From UBA7330 sp043554545 (GTDB lineage Bacteria; Bacteroidota; Bacteroidia; Cytophagales; Cyclobacteriaceae): DNA of 64,000 nucleotides. Positions 1 to 8,516 of the stretch are shown here, one piece after another (positions within the stretch are counted from its first letter, which is position 1; each line of letters begins with the position of its first letter). The stretch is taken from contig CP121337.1 in the NCBI GenBank assembly GCA_043554545.1, positions 3,100,001 through 3,164,000 of the forward strand. Reading direction: 5' to 3'. The position numbers were made by a program, and so were the translations under genes. Below the pieces are notes generated by a model. That model worked only from the letters and a program-made list of their open reading frames with translations. It was not told where the DNA came from and searched no databases.

Positions 1-1556
1 TTTTTGTTGATCTTATCGATGGAAGATGCAACCAGAAGCTGATATCCTTGCTGGATTTTTGCGCCATCGGGCACCACCCAGGAAAACTCCGGAGTTTCAT
101 CTTTAACCTTAGCAGCAGCTGATTGCCTTATATATTCAACCATCAACCCATCAGGAGCACCAACATACGGATCTTTGAGCCTTCGGCTTAACTCATCAGT
201 CTTGTTGCGAAGATTCGTAAGCACTGAATGATATTTCTTATTGAAAGCCAGGTTCTTTGTTTCCCGCGGATCTTTTACAAGATCATACAATTCCTCTATC
301 GATTGATCATTGACATATCTAAGGTATTTCCATTCATTTGTTCTCACTCCCTCACTTGGTGGAATATTTGCAAATTCCCAAAGGTGCTCTATGAGGACCG
401 TGTCTCGATCTAAGTTATGTCTCTGTCCATCCAGGAAGGGAACGAGACTTTTTCCTTGCCAACCTGCAGGTTGATCTGCTCCGGCCAAGTCTACCATAGT
501 TGCTGGCACATCAACATTCAAAGCCATCTGATCAATGTCAAGATGGTTATTTTGTCTGGGGTCATAGATCACCAACGGCACTCTGATCGAGTTATCATAC
601 ATCAGCCATTTTCCAGCCAGCTGACGTTCACCCAAGAAATGACCATTATCACCCATCAGTATAATCACGGTATTCTGATCTTTTCCAGTGTCTTTAAGTT
701 TTTCTCTAATGGCCCCAATTTCACGATCTATGTCGGCGATCATTCGGTGATAACCCTTTACGCTATGTTGGTACTTTTCAGGCGTATCATATCTCCAATA
801 CCAACGGGTTCTGTTGAACCCTTCTCTCACAATCTCAGGCAATGCATTAAAATATTTATCCTTTCCCAGGTTAGGATCAGGTACCTGTTGATCAGCCAGC
901 CATTGATCAGATTCCTTACCCCAGAAATACTGGTCCTCTGCCGGGTCATGGGCATGAGGAGCGCTGAAACTCAGACTTAGGCTGAAAGGCTGATCTTTTG
1001 GCGCTTGATCAATGAAATCGAGCGCCTTCTGGCCCGTATATCGGGTGAGGTGAACGGTGTCATTTCCTAAAGTTTTGTAGAAGTATCCACGACGGTCTTT
1101 GTAGGCTCCATTTCGATCATAAGACTCTATGACATCAAATAACTGCTCTTGCTGCTCATATCGAATACCCAACTTTCCGTAAAAACCGGTGTAATACCCA
1201 GCTTCCTTAAGTACATAAGGATAGGCAGATTGCATAAACTCATCTTTTACTGCGCTGGTCTGAAAATTATAACCATGCGCTCTTTCGTATGTTCCGGTAA
1301 TGATCGAAGCCCTACTGGCTGCACAGATAGGGGTGGTAACTAAGGCATTCTTAAAAAAAACTCCCTGAGTAGCCAGCTTGTCCATCTGAGGAGTATTTGA
1401 TAATGGATTCCCTGCATAACCCAGTGCATCCCAACGCTGATCATCAGTAAGGATGAAGATGATGTTTGGTTGGTCTTTCGATGACTGTGCATGAACAAAT
1501 GAAGGCTTTATCGAAAGGAAAAAAACAAAGAAAAGAAGCTTAATATAAGTGTTCAT
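1..1556 (-). CDS. S1 sulfatase fused to GH78 alpha-L-rhamnosidase N-terminal domain (partial, 3' end outside window)
   Basis: Translation from the ATG at 1556 gives a signal peptide (about residues 1-24, ending VHAQ), then an S1 sulfatase. It shows the metal-binding TDDQ near residue 38 and the formylglycine motif C78-A-A-S-R82, a C-x-A-x-R variant. The sulfatase fold ends near residue 455. The frame then stays open through a linker into PEFSWVVPDGAKIQQGYQLL, which matches the N-terminal Ig-like domain of GH78 alpha-L-rhamnosidases. The gene is therefore probably a two-enzyme fusion cut by the window. From memory, the ulvan locus of Formosa agariphila has such an S1_25-GH78 protein, so a sulfated rhamnose substrate is a fair inference. 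It is the last visible gene of the minus-strand sulfatase operon, 73 nt after the preceding gene. Confidence 0.85.
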   Translation of the reverse strand, partial: MNTYIKLLFFVFFLSIKPSFVHAQSSKDQPNIIFILTDDQRWDALGYAGNPLSNTPQMDKLATQGVFFKNALVTTPICAASRASIITGTYERAHGYNFQTSAVKDEFMQSAYPYVLKEAGYYTGFYGKLGIRYEQQEQLFDVIESYDRNGAYKDRRGYFYKTLGNDTVHLTRYTGQKALDFIDQAPKDQPFSLSLSFSAPHAHDPAEDQYFWGKESDQWLADQQVPDPNLGKDKYFNALPEIVREGFNRTRWYWRYDTPEKYQHSVKGYHRMIADIDREIGAIREKLKDTGKDQNTVIILMGDNGHFLGERQLAGKWLMYDNSIRVPLVIYDPRQNNHLDIDQMALNVDVPATMVDLAGADQPAGWQGKSLVPFLDGQRHNLDRDTVLIEHLWEFANIPPSEGVRTNEWKYLRYVNDQSIEELYDLVKDPRETKNLAFNKKYHSVLTNLRNKTDELSRRLKDPYVGAPDGLMVEYIRQSAAAKVKDETPEFSWVVPDGAKIQQGYQLLVASSIDKINK

Positions 1557-1629
1557 AAAATAGGAGAAGTATGTCATTTATTGTTAGATATTGTCTTGAT
1601 AATAAACAAAACTATTGAGATTATTCACT

Positions 1630-3111
1630 TTAGTTATCCCGTGATGTCCTGCTTTTTTGTTCAACGAAATAAGGTTGGAAGGTATATTCAGATGGTTCTG
1701 CCCATTTCACATTAGTTTTTGGCAGGTATTCCCTCAGGTTTTGTTTTATGCTATTCATTTCCTTATTGTCAGCAGCGTTGCTCCATTCATTTGGATCAGT
1801 CTGGTGATCATACAATTCTTCCGTCCCATCTTCATATCTGGTATAACGATAGGTATCGGTCCTGACCGAATGATTATTTAATCCATAGGTAGTTACCGCA
1901 GTTAAGTTGTCAGTGGTTGCTTCATTTGAGTTCATCAGACTTACCAGGCTATTGCCTTCATTCTGCTTATAGGGATCTAAACCAGTTAATTCAACCAGGG
2001 TAGGGTAAATAGATAACATTTCTACCGGTTGATCAATTACCTTTCCTTTTGGTAGGTTTGGCGCTGCAAACATCAATGGGGCATTCGTTGCCTCCTCCCA
2101 AAGGGCATGTTTCGCAAAAGTTCCTTTTTCGCCTAGTCGGTACCCATGATCAGACCAGAGAACGATGATGGTATTGTCTGCATATTCACTTTTTTCCAAT
2201 TCCCCCAATACCCTGCCAACCTGGCGATCTACAAAACTGACACAGGCCAGATAAGCCTGAATGATATCATCCCAATTTCCACTATCGATGGCCCAGTCCG
2301 TGGAAGGCATCATGGGCAGATCATTGATTTTAAGTGCTACCTGCGGAACATCATCTAAATCATCTGACTTATAAGGAGTCATTTCCATCCGCTCGAGTGG
2401 ATGCATGTCAAACCACTTCTGTGGAGCATAGAGTGGCACATGAGGCCTAATAAATCCTACTGCCATCAGAAAGGGTTGATCATAAGTTCTATTAAGTCTT
2501 TCAATGACCCAATCTGCAGATTTGTGGTCGATCATTAACGAATCAACTTCAGGATATGCGCCCCAGTCCGTACTTGTACGGCCATAAATTTCACGATCGG
2601 AAGTGCCATAGCCATCCCACACAAATCGTTCCTTTGGCTTTGGGCCGAACCCTCCTTTTCTTCCTCCCGATTCATCAAAAACCCCATCCGGAGCATGTTG
2701 ATGAAAAAGTTTTCCTATCCCCATCGTGTAATAACCACTGTTTTTAAAATATTCAGGTAATAAGGTAATATCAGGCAAAACCTGTTTGATGTCATTGTCA
2801 TCAATCATTCCATAGATTCCAGTTGATGAAGGACGAAGGCCTGTCATAATCGAAGCCCTGGATGGACCACACAATGGAGCCTGACAATGAGCATTGGTGA
2901 ATAACACACCATTTGCAGCCAGCTTATCTATGTTGGGAGTAAACGCATTGGGATGCCCATCCATACAGCCCAACCAGTCATTAAGATCATCAATGGCGAT
3001 AAAGAGTATGTTGGGCCGTTGAATTACCTCCTCTTTTTTATCCTGTCCACAGGAGAATGATAATAAAACAATCCATAAGTAAAAAAGTAACGCTGAAACT
3101 GAATTATTCAT
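1630..3111 (-). CDS. S1 sulfatase, iduronate-2-sulfatase-like (S1_7 type), lipoprotein
   Basis: An exported sulfatase that should remove sulfate esters from a sugar. The start at 3111 gives a short hydrophobic signal ending LSFSC, a plausible lipobox with Cys21, so I prefer it to an upstream ATG at 3147 that would add 12 residues. The protein shows IDDLND near the N-terminus and the formylglycine motif C81-G-P-S-R. The stretch around LLPEYFKNSGYYTMGIGK resembles human iduronate-2-sulfatase, pointing to subfamily S1_7. A sugar specificity is not proven; relatives act on uronic acids and on algal polymers. It lies between GH31 and the sulfatase-GH78 fusion in one operon. Confidence 0.88.
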   Translation of the reverse strand: MNNSVSALLFYLWIVLLSFSCGQDKKEEVIQRPNILFIAIDDLNDWLGCMDGHPNAFTPNIDKLAANGVLFTNAHCQAPLCGPSRASIMTGLRPSSTGIYGMIDDNDIKQVLPDITLLPEYFKNSGYYTMGIGKLFHQHAPDGVFDESGGRKGGFGPKPKERFVWDGYGTSDREIYGRTSTDWGAYPEVDSLMIDHKSADWVIERLNRTYDQPFLMAVGFIRPHVPLYAPQKWFDMHPLERMEMTPYKSDDLDDVPQVALKINDLPMMPSTDWAIDSGNWDDIIQAYLACVSFVDRQVGRVLGELEKSEYADNTIIVLWSDHGYRLGEKGTFAKHALWEEATNAPLMFAAPNLPKGKVIDQPVEMLSIYPTLVELTGLDPYKQNEGNSLVSLMNSNEATTDNLTAVTTYGLNNHSVRTDTYRYTRYEDGTEELYDHQTDPNEWSNAADNKEMNSIKQNLREYLPKTNVKWAEPSEYTFQPYFVEQKSRTSRDN

Positions 3112-3171
3112 TTTTGGATTAAAGGACATAAACACCAATTTAAGCATTATTCTGTTATTATCGCTTGGCTA

Positions 3172-5334
3172 TTATTTTTTCTCAAGGGTCATAAATCTCC
3201 AGACAATACCTTCATAGTTGCCCTTAAAATCCTTTTTATCGCTTGAAATAGATCCTTTCATTTTACCGTTTTTTGATCTTATTACCTTCAACTCCCGCCA
3301 GCTATACTCCCCTTTTTCATAATTAAAAGTTTCCCCATCATCATCATACAATACTGCTGTCGCTGACTCATCCCCATAATACCTGATCTCCAACTCAACC
3401 TGCTCCCCTGATTTTGGTGCATGTAATCGGGCAGGCATCATAGGAATCATCCCACCATTTTTGACAAAAACAGGTATTTTATCTAACCCAGGAGTTACGG
3501 TGATAATTTCTCCATCACCTACATACTCCCCGGTATAGAAGTCATACCATTTACCTTTTGGTAAAATCACTTTTCTGGAAGCCTGGCCTGCAAACAAAGG
3601 AGCCACCAGTAGATACTCCCCTGCCATATACTGATCTTTCACCTCTTTCTTTAATGCTTCTGCATAAGGATTCTCCTGTAAATCAGCGTTTTCATCTCCC
3701 ACCGTCAATGGCTGATCTTCTGCCTGAAACCCTTCCTCAAGATTCATCGCTCTAAATGGAGGGGTCCCATAGTAATGATACTTGGCAAATTCTGTATACC
3801 AGTAGGGCATCATTTGCATCCTTAGCAAAGCCATCGCTTTAACCTCCTCTGCCACTTCCTCAAAAGACCATGGCTTCGTACCACTGGACCAGGCATTGAT
3901 CATGGCCATGGGTGAGAAAACAACAGATTGCATTCTTCTGAGCCATTCTTCAGCTGTCTTTGAGGCGCGTGCTTCCGGCGTCCACAAGACACCCGAAAAA
4001 CCACTATTGATCAGGGCTGTGATAAAATCTTCATGTTTGTAGTAGTCGTTATAGATAACATAAGGAAACCTGACTCCTCCTCCATTAGAGGCCCTTATCA
4101 GTCCATAAGTTCTTTGATTTTTCTCCTTGAAAATTTCTTCACTTTGCTTTTGCACGAGCAATCCATAAGTCTGTCTCATTTGTTCTGCATTGGTACCAGA
4201 TGGGAATTTGGCCACATCAGGCCACAACCATCGGTCATAACCATCCACCTCATCAATTTTATATCCACTTACCCCAATATCCACATGTTCTTTATTGAAA
4301 TGCCCCCAGAATATGGCCTGTGCTTCATCCATGGTCAGGTCAGGTACAAGTCCCGTCCAGACCGTATGGGAAGCGGTATAGGGAGTGATGCTTTTATACA
4401 TCGGCGATTCCGGTGAGACGTATGGGTTTACCCATAAATTCACCTTTACTCCCATTTGCTTTAGATCTCCAATAAACTGCTCCGGATCTGGAAACCTTTC
4501 CTTATCCCATACAAAGCTGTTGGGATAGGATTTACTCTGCCAGCCGGGTTCTAAGCCTATAAAATCTAATGGAAACCCTTTTTCCTCAAAAGCATTGGCC
4601 TCTTCAATCACCTCTTCGGCTGTATATAGTCGGTGAACGCGTTGCGTAAATCCCAGGCCCCATCGTGGTGGCAAAGGCCCTCCTCCATTAAACAGGTTAA
4701 ATCTTCTTACTGCATCCAAAGAGGTGGGCCCTGCAAAGACATATACTTCAACACCTTTTGCAGGGACAAGTACTTCAACGCCATCTGAATAAGGTCTTGA
4801 TGTCCAACTGTTATCCGTATTGCGATCTCTCACCTGAGGTGGATCGTCACTGTCTTTTCTTACAGCTGTGCCGGCGTAAACGTCCAGGTATCTGGCGGAA
4901 TTGATAAAAACGCCATATCCTTTTGAAGATACATAGAATGGTGTAGGCGCATGTGTTCGTCCATTGTCCTCACCTCCATAATGGTCAACATGCAGCCTAA
5001 GAATGCGACCTCTTTGATGTACCGTTTTAAAATTTAAACCAAACCCAAAGATCTGCTCCTTGCGTTCCAGCGGGAACCGGATGGCAGTCTTTCCGTCAAT
5101 GATTTCAGTTGCTATCTCTTGCTCATCCAAAGGAAAAGCAGCGGATTGCATATTTGCCAGGGCCGCTAACTTGGGCTCAGCTCCGGAAGCTTTTAGTAAA
5201 TCATAGTCTTCCGGCTGACCGATTATTCCTTTCCAAACACCAGGAGCCACCTCTTCCCACCGGGTAGTCTGAGCATACCCGAAGGCGAAGAAAATAATTA
5301 AAATAAAGCTTAAGTAATATTTAATGTTTTTCAT
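3172..5334 (-). CDS. GH31 glycoside hydrolase (alpha-glycosidase)
   Basis: A 720-residue protein with an N-terminal signal peptide (about residues 1-21, ending FGYAQ). It carries the GH31 N-terminal beta-sandwich, then a TIM barrel with DFIGLEPGW near residue 257 and VNLWVNPY near 298. The nucleophile candidate is D361 in YKIDE and the acid/base candidate D430 in YNDYY. The C-terminal part (LVAPLFAGQASRKVILPKGKW) is the usual GH31 distal beta-domain. Family members cleave alpha-glucose, alpha-xylose, alpha-galactose or sulfoquinovose ends; the variant nucleophile context does not let me pick one. The setting among sulfatases and arabinosidases favours alpha-galactose or alpha-xylose as target, as inference only. 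Confidence 0.9.
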   Translation of the reverse strand: MKNIKYYLSFILIIFFAFGYAQTTRWEEVAPGVWKGIIGQPEDYDLLKASGAEPKLAALANMQSAAFPLDEQEIATEIIDGKTAIRFPLERKEQIFGFGLNFKTVHQRGRILRLHVDHYGGEDNGRTHAPTPFYVSSKGYGVFINSARYLDVYAGTAVRKDSDDPPQVRDRNTDNSWTSRPYSDGVEVLVPAKGVEVYVFAGPTSLDAVRRFNLFNGGGPLPPRWGLGFTQRVHRLYTAEEVIEEANAFEEKGFPLDFIGLEPGWQSKSYPNSFVWDKERFPDPEQFIGDLKQMGVKVNLWVNPYVSPESPMYKSITPYTASHTVWTGLVPDLTMDEAQAIFWGHFNKEHVDIGVSGYKIDEVDGYDRWLWPDVAKFPSGTNAEQMRQTYGLLVQKQSEEIFKEKNQRTYGLIRASNGGGVRFPYVIYNDYYKHEDFITALINSGFSGVLWTPEARASKTAEEWLRRMQSVVFSPMAMINAWSSGTKPWSFEEVAEEVKAMALLRMQMMPYWYTEFAKYHYYGTPPFRAMNLEEGFQAEDQPLTVGDENADLQENPYAEALKKEVKDQYMAGEYLLVAPLFAGQASRKVILPKGKWYDFYTGEYVGDGEIITVTPGLDKIPVFVKNGGMIPMMPARLHAPKSGEQVELEIRYYGDESATAVLYDDDGETFNYEKGEYSWRELKVIRSKNGKMKGSISSDKKDFKGNYEGIVWRFMTLEKK

Positions 5335-5354
5335 ACATTGATCCTGTCTCAGTA

Positions 5355-6383
5355 TTATTTTCTATGATTATTCATTTGCGGCCATTCCCATTCAATCAAG
5401 TCATCACTCCAGGCTAACCCCAGGGATGCATTCCTATCAAAATCTCCATTTGCTTCCGTTTCAGGGCCTGAGCCATGAAAAAATAAAAGATACTTATTTA
5501 ACCCTGCTAGGTCTCTTAAGTCAGTGAGGGTAGCAGCCGAAATTCGCCCTTTTGCCCAATTCCATTCCTGTTGGTTCAACGTAATAATGGATCCCCAGTC
5601 TTCCCAGTGTATTAAATCTGCTGATTTCTTTATCCCAAATCCATTTTTTGGAGAATGGAGCATCCAATAATGATCATCTTCAACCCAGACAGTTACATTT
5701 TCTCCTGCCTCTGTCCTTCCAACATAAGTCCAGTTAACCAGATCATAGGAGTATGACATGCTTGCGCCATTTTGCTTATAAAAACACCACCATTTTCCAG
5801 GCTCCTCCTTATCTTCTACTAAATAGGGATCGATCATCCGACCCATTTCCTCCTCGACCAATTCTGGACCCTTCACTTTTAACAACGCTGGTTTGGACCA
5901 TTCTTTTAAATCATCACTTCGCATGATGAAAATCCGGGCATCCTTATTGCCATACCTGGTTTCCTGACTGATATTGTGATCGGGTCTTGGATAGGTCTGC
6001 AAACAAAGTATCCATTCATCATTGAATTTGATCACATTCCCTGGACTGCTAAAATTCAAACTCTGATCTCTGGGCGTGATTTTGATCGGTTGGTCCCATT
6101 CCTTAAGATCCATGCTTTTTGAATAAGCCGTGTAGGAAAAGACCTTGCCATCTGATTCTATCTCTACAAGCGTGAAAAATAAATGAAACACCTGATCATC
6201 ATAGATTACTGCAGGATCACGATAAGCTGTATTTGCATCTCCTTTGAATATAATTGGCGAAGAAACAGCGCTCAAGTCAATTTTTTGCATACTGGCACAT
6301 CCATTAAGTAGCAACGCTATTACCCATAGAATCAAAGGTTGTAAAACCAGAATCTGGCTCATTGAATTATACTTTAGCCTCAT
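5355..6383 (-). CDS. GH43-like five-bladed beta-propeller lipoprotein
   Basis: A 342-residue lipoprotein (lipobox LLNGC, Cys29). Repeated blade motifs such as YRDPAVIYDD, DDLKEWSKP, MIDPYLVED and DLVNWTYVG indicate a five-bladed propeller of the GH43/GH32/GH117 type. The RDP aspartate and the IDP aspartate sit where the catalytic base and the pKa modulator of GH43 lie. The expected acidic Glu in a (N/S)EGP-like segment is not obvious; the equivalent region reads KGRISAAT. It may therefore belong to a divergent clan member or use another acid. An in-frame ATG at 6362 is an alternative start. It sits 20 nt after GH31 and 1 nt from the DUF1961 gene, so it shares their transcript and polysaccharide. 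Confidence 0.75.
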   Translation of the reverse strand: MRLKYNSMSQILVLQPLILWVIALLLNGCASMQKIDLSAVSSPIIFKGDANTAYRDPAVIYDDQVFHLFFTLVEIESDGKVFSYTAYSKSMDLKEWDQPIKITPRDQSLNFSSPGNVIKFNDEWILCLQTYPRPDHNISQETRYGNKDARIFIMRSDDLKEWSKPALLKVKGPELVEEEMGRMIDPYLVEDKEEPGKWWCFYKQNGASMSYSYDLVNWTYVGRTEAGENVTVWVEDDHYWMLHSPKNGFGIKKSADLIHWEDWGSIITLNQQEWNWAKGRISAATLTDLRDLAGLNKYLLFFHGSGPETEANGDFDRNASLGLAWSDDLIEWEWPQMNNHRK

Positions 6384-6384
6384 A

Positions 6385-7149
6385 TCAATTAGCCGAGCTG
6401 ATTTTGTAAACCCTGAAGTCCCTGTACTTAAAATGGGTCCACTTCATTTGTCTGAGTGCAATCTTCCCATCAGAATAATAAGGTCTGGGATCATTTTCCA
6501 GGGTGTCTACCCAATCAATAATCTTACGTCCATCCACGTACATGATGATGGTAGCGCCTGCTTTGATCAATTGTAGCTGATGAACCTTGGTTGACGCTGC
6601 CGGAATTCCATCAGCCCCTGTCTGAACCAATGCAAATTCATTGTTTTTCCTAAGATGTGATTCCCCCCGGTCTGGCTTTTCCGGCGTATTGGCATAGTAA
6701 GAGATATGATAACTATTAAGTTGAGACTTCGTGTATTGCCTGAATACACCGGTTCTTTCAGGCAAAGAAGGATCTAATACATCCTCACCATTTACTCCTT
6801 TAGCAGCAAAAAAGAGTATACACAGACCTGCATCGGGTTCGATATTTTGCACCTCCATCTCGACGATAATACTGTCTGGGAAATCTTGCGGGCACCAAAA
6901 AACATGGTGGCTTTCCTCATTCGGTGAGTACATGTGCATCCAGCTTTCTTCAAAGTATACTTCAGCCGCACCTTCCATGACCCAATCTTTGACATCAGCT
7001 ACCTTCTCAAAGTTGTTTTTATAGATCAGTTCCCCTTTACTAAAAGGTGTGTCCTGAGCGCATGCACTTATCTCGCAAAGCATGAGGATTATCACAAGTG
7101 TATATGCGGTCCTCAATTGGATGGCCTTTAAAAGGTTCTTATTCTTCAT
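6385..7149 (-). CDS. DUF1961 family lipoprotein (YesU-like jelly roll)
   Basis: A 254-residue protein with a hydrophobic N-terminus and lipobox ISAC (Cys30). The body carries the concanavalin-like jelly-roll signatures of DUF1961, for instance VFWCPQDFPDSIIVEMEVQ and DAGLCILFFAAKG, with the C-terminal FKYRDFRVYKI typical of glycan-binding or lyase-like beta-sandwiches. The family includes Bacillus subtilis YesU in the rhamnogalacturonan operon; its reaction is not settled. It is separated by one base from both neighbours, so translational coupling within the sulfatase operon is likely. A role in binding or processing rhamnose/uronate-containing oligosaccharides is inference from context. Confidence 0.75.
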   Translation of the reverse strand: MKNKNLLKAIQLRTAYTLVIILMLCEISACAQDTPFSKGELIYKNNFEKVADVKDWVMEGAAEVYFEESWMHMYSPNEESHHVFWCPQDFPDSIIVEMEVQNIEPDAGLCILFFAAKGVNGEDVLDPSLPERTGVFRQYTKSQLNSYHISYYANTPEKPDRGESHLRKNNEFALVQTGADGIPAASTKVHQLQLIKAGATIIMYVDGRKIIDWVDTLENDPRPYYSDGKIALRQMKWTHFKYRDFRVYKISSAN

Positions 7150-7150
7150 C

Positions 7151-8515
7151 TTACAGCAACTTTTTTAATCCATCCAGCATCGGATCCTGCTGATCTTTCA
7201 TCCAACCTTTCAACTCCTTTATCATCTTGTCAATCACCTGTTGGTGTGCCGGATCATTCCCTAGATTGTTTAACTCGTAAGGATCTAGGTCCAGGTTGTA
7301 AAATTCAAGCTTAGGTCTCTTAACAAAATTCAGGGCTCTTTCATAAGTGAGCGGATTAGCAGATTCTTCTTTAAGCCAGGCCTGAATGACCTGATAACTA
7401 TCTATCAATGCCCTTGAATCCGGCTCATCCATTCTTGCTACCTGAAACTCATTTTCATGATTCAGGTTAACAATCAACTTGAAGGACTCGTCCTGGATGG
7501 CCCGAACAGGATATTGATTGGCTCCATTCACGCCGATATTGGTATAGGCTGCATAGATATAGTCATGGATGGATTCATTAGATTTTCCTGTAATTAGTGG
7601 AAGTAAATTTTTACCATCCAGTTGCTTTTGTACTTCTTGATCCCCGGAAACAGCCATGATCGTAGGCAGCAAATCAACCAAAGAAATCATATTATTCTGA
7701 ATTGCTCCTGCCTCAACATGTCCATTCCATTTGACCATAAATGGAACCTGTATGCCTTGATTGTATAAAGTCCATTTTGCGAATGGAAAAGCAGGTCCGT
7801 GGTCACTCGTATACACCTGGAAAGCATCTTCAAGGCCATATTTCTCCACCCAGTATAATTGCGTTCCCATTTCCTGATCCAACAACGCTACATGGTCATA
7901 GTAAGCTTCAATCAATTGTTGCGTTTCCGGTGTTGAAGGCAGCCATTCTTTAGGCTGAACTTTTGTATATCCATTTTTTAAATTGAAGTAGGGCTGATGA
8001 GGCGTACTAAAGGCAATGATCAGACAGAAGGGTTTATCCTCTACATTTTCATAAAATTCAGGTATCTCATGCATCTCCAGATACTCGAAATCAAAAGCAG
8101 ATTCTGGTTTGATATGTCTTTTACCTGCAAGCGCTACCCGATAGCCATAAGGTTTTAAATAGGCTGGCAAGGTCTTAACCCCATCATTGATCGCTCCGTG
8201 GTTCTGGTGACAACCATTCTTATGTGGATAAAGCCCGGTCATCATCGCAGACCTGGATGGTGCGCACACTGATACCGGCGTGAAGGCATTTGAAAACTGC
8301 ATGCCTTCTTTAGCAAAACGGCTCAATACAGGAGTCTTTAGATCTGGGTTTCCATAAGAGGCGGCATCTGAGACTCCATGGTCATCAGATAAAAAAATAA
8401 TAATGTTAGGACTTTTCTTTTGTGCTATTGCAGTGCTGGAATGAAAGCACAGAAACATTACTATCAATAAATACCCACAGCATTTTGACCACAAGACCAG
8501 TGAAATTAACTTCAT
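7151..8515 (-). CDS. S1 sulfatase, sulfamidase-like (S1_8 type)
   Basis: A 454-residue exported sulfatase (signal peptide about residues 1-31, ending TAIAQ). Metal ligands are visible in FLSDDHG and the formylglycine motif is C84-A-P-S-R88. AGKRHIKPE, TSDHGPAFPFAKWTLYNQG and SLVDLLPTIM resemble human N-sulfoglucosamine sulfohydrolase (SGSH), which places it in the S1_8 group. Algal S1_8 members desulfate O-sulfated sugars, so an amine-sulfate target should not be assumed. The gene sits one base from both adjacent genes in the operon. The pairing of S1_7, S1_8 and a sulfatase-GH78 fusion recalls ulvan loci. Confidence 0.88.
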   Translation of the reverse strand: MKLISLVLWSKCCGYLLIVMFLCFHSSTAIAQKKSPNIIIFLSDDHGVSDAASYGNPDLKTPVLSRFAKEGMQFSNAFTPVSVCAPSRSAMMTGLYPHKNGCHQNHGAINDGVKTLPAYLKPYGYRVALAGKRHIKPESAFDFEYLEMHEIPEFYENVEDKPFCLIIAFSTPHQPYFNLKNGYTKVQPKEWLPSTPETQQLIEAYYDHVALLDQEMGTQLYWVEKYGLEDAFQVYTSDHGPAFPFAKWTLYNQGIQVPFMVKWNGHVEAGAIQNNMISLVDLLPTIMAVSGDQEVQKQLDGKNLLPLITGKSNESIHDYIYAAYTNIGVNGANQYPVRAIQDESFKLIVNLNHENEFQVARMDEPDSRALIDSYQVIQAWLKEESANPLTYERALNFVKRPKLEFYNLDLDPYELNNLGNDPAHQQVIDKMIKELKGWMKDQQDPMLDGLKKLL

Positions 8516-8516
8516 T

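Noticed and set aside
417..980. Long open frame on the plus strand
   Set aside because: It lies antisense within the sulfatase-GH78 gene and shows no domain or plausible composition.
3112..3147. Longer N-terminus for the S1_7-like sulfatase
   Set aside because: It would place 12 extra residues before a lipoprotein signal; the ATG at 3111 has the better A-rich leader.
4033..4416. Plus-strand frame of 127 codons
   Set aside because: Antisense shadow inside the GH31 gene.
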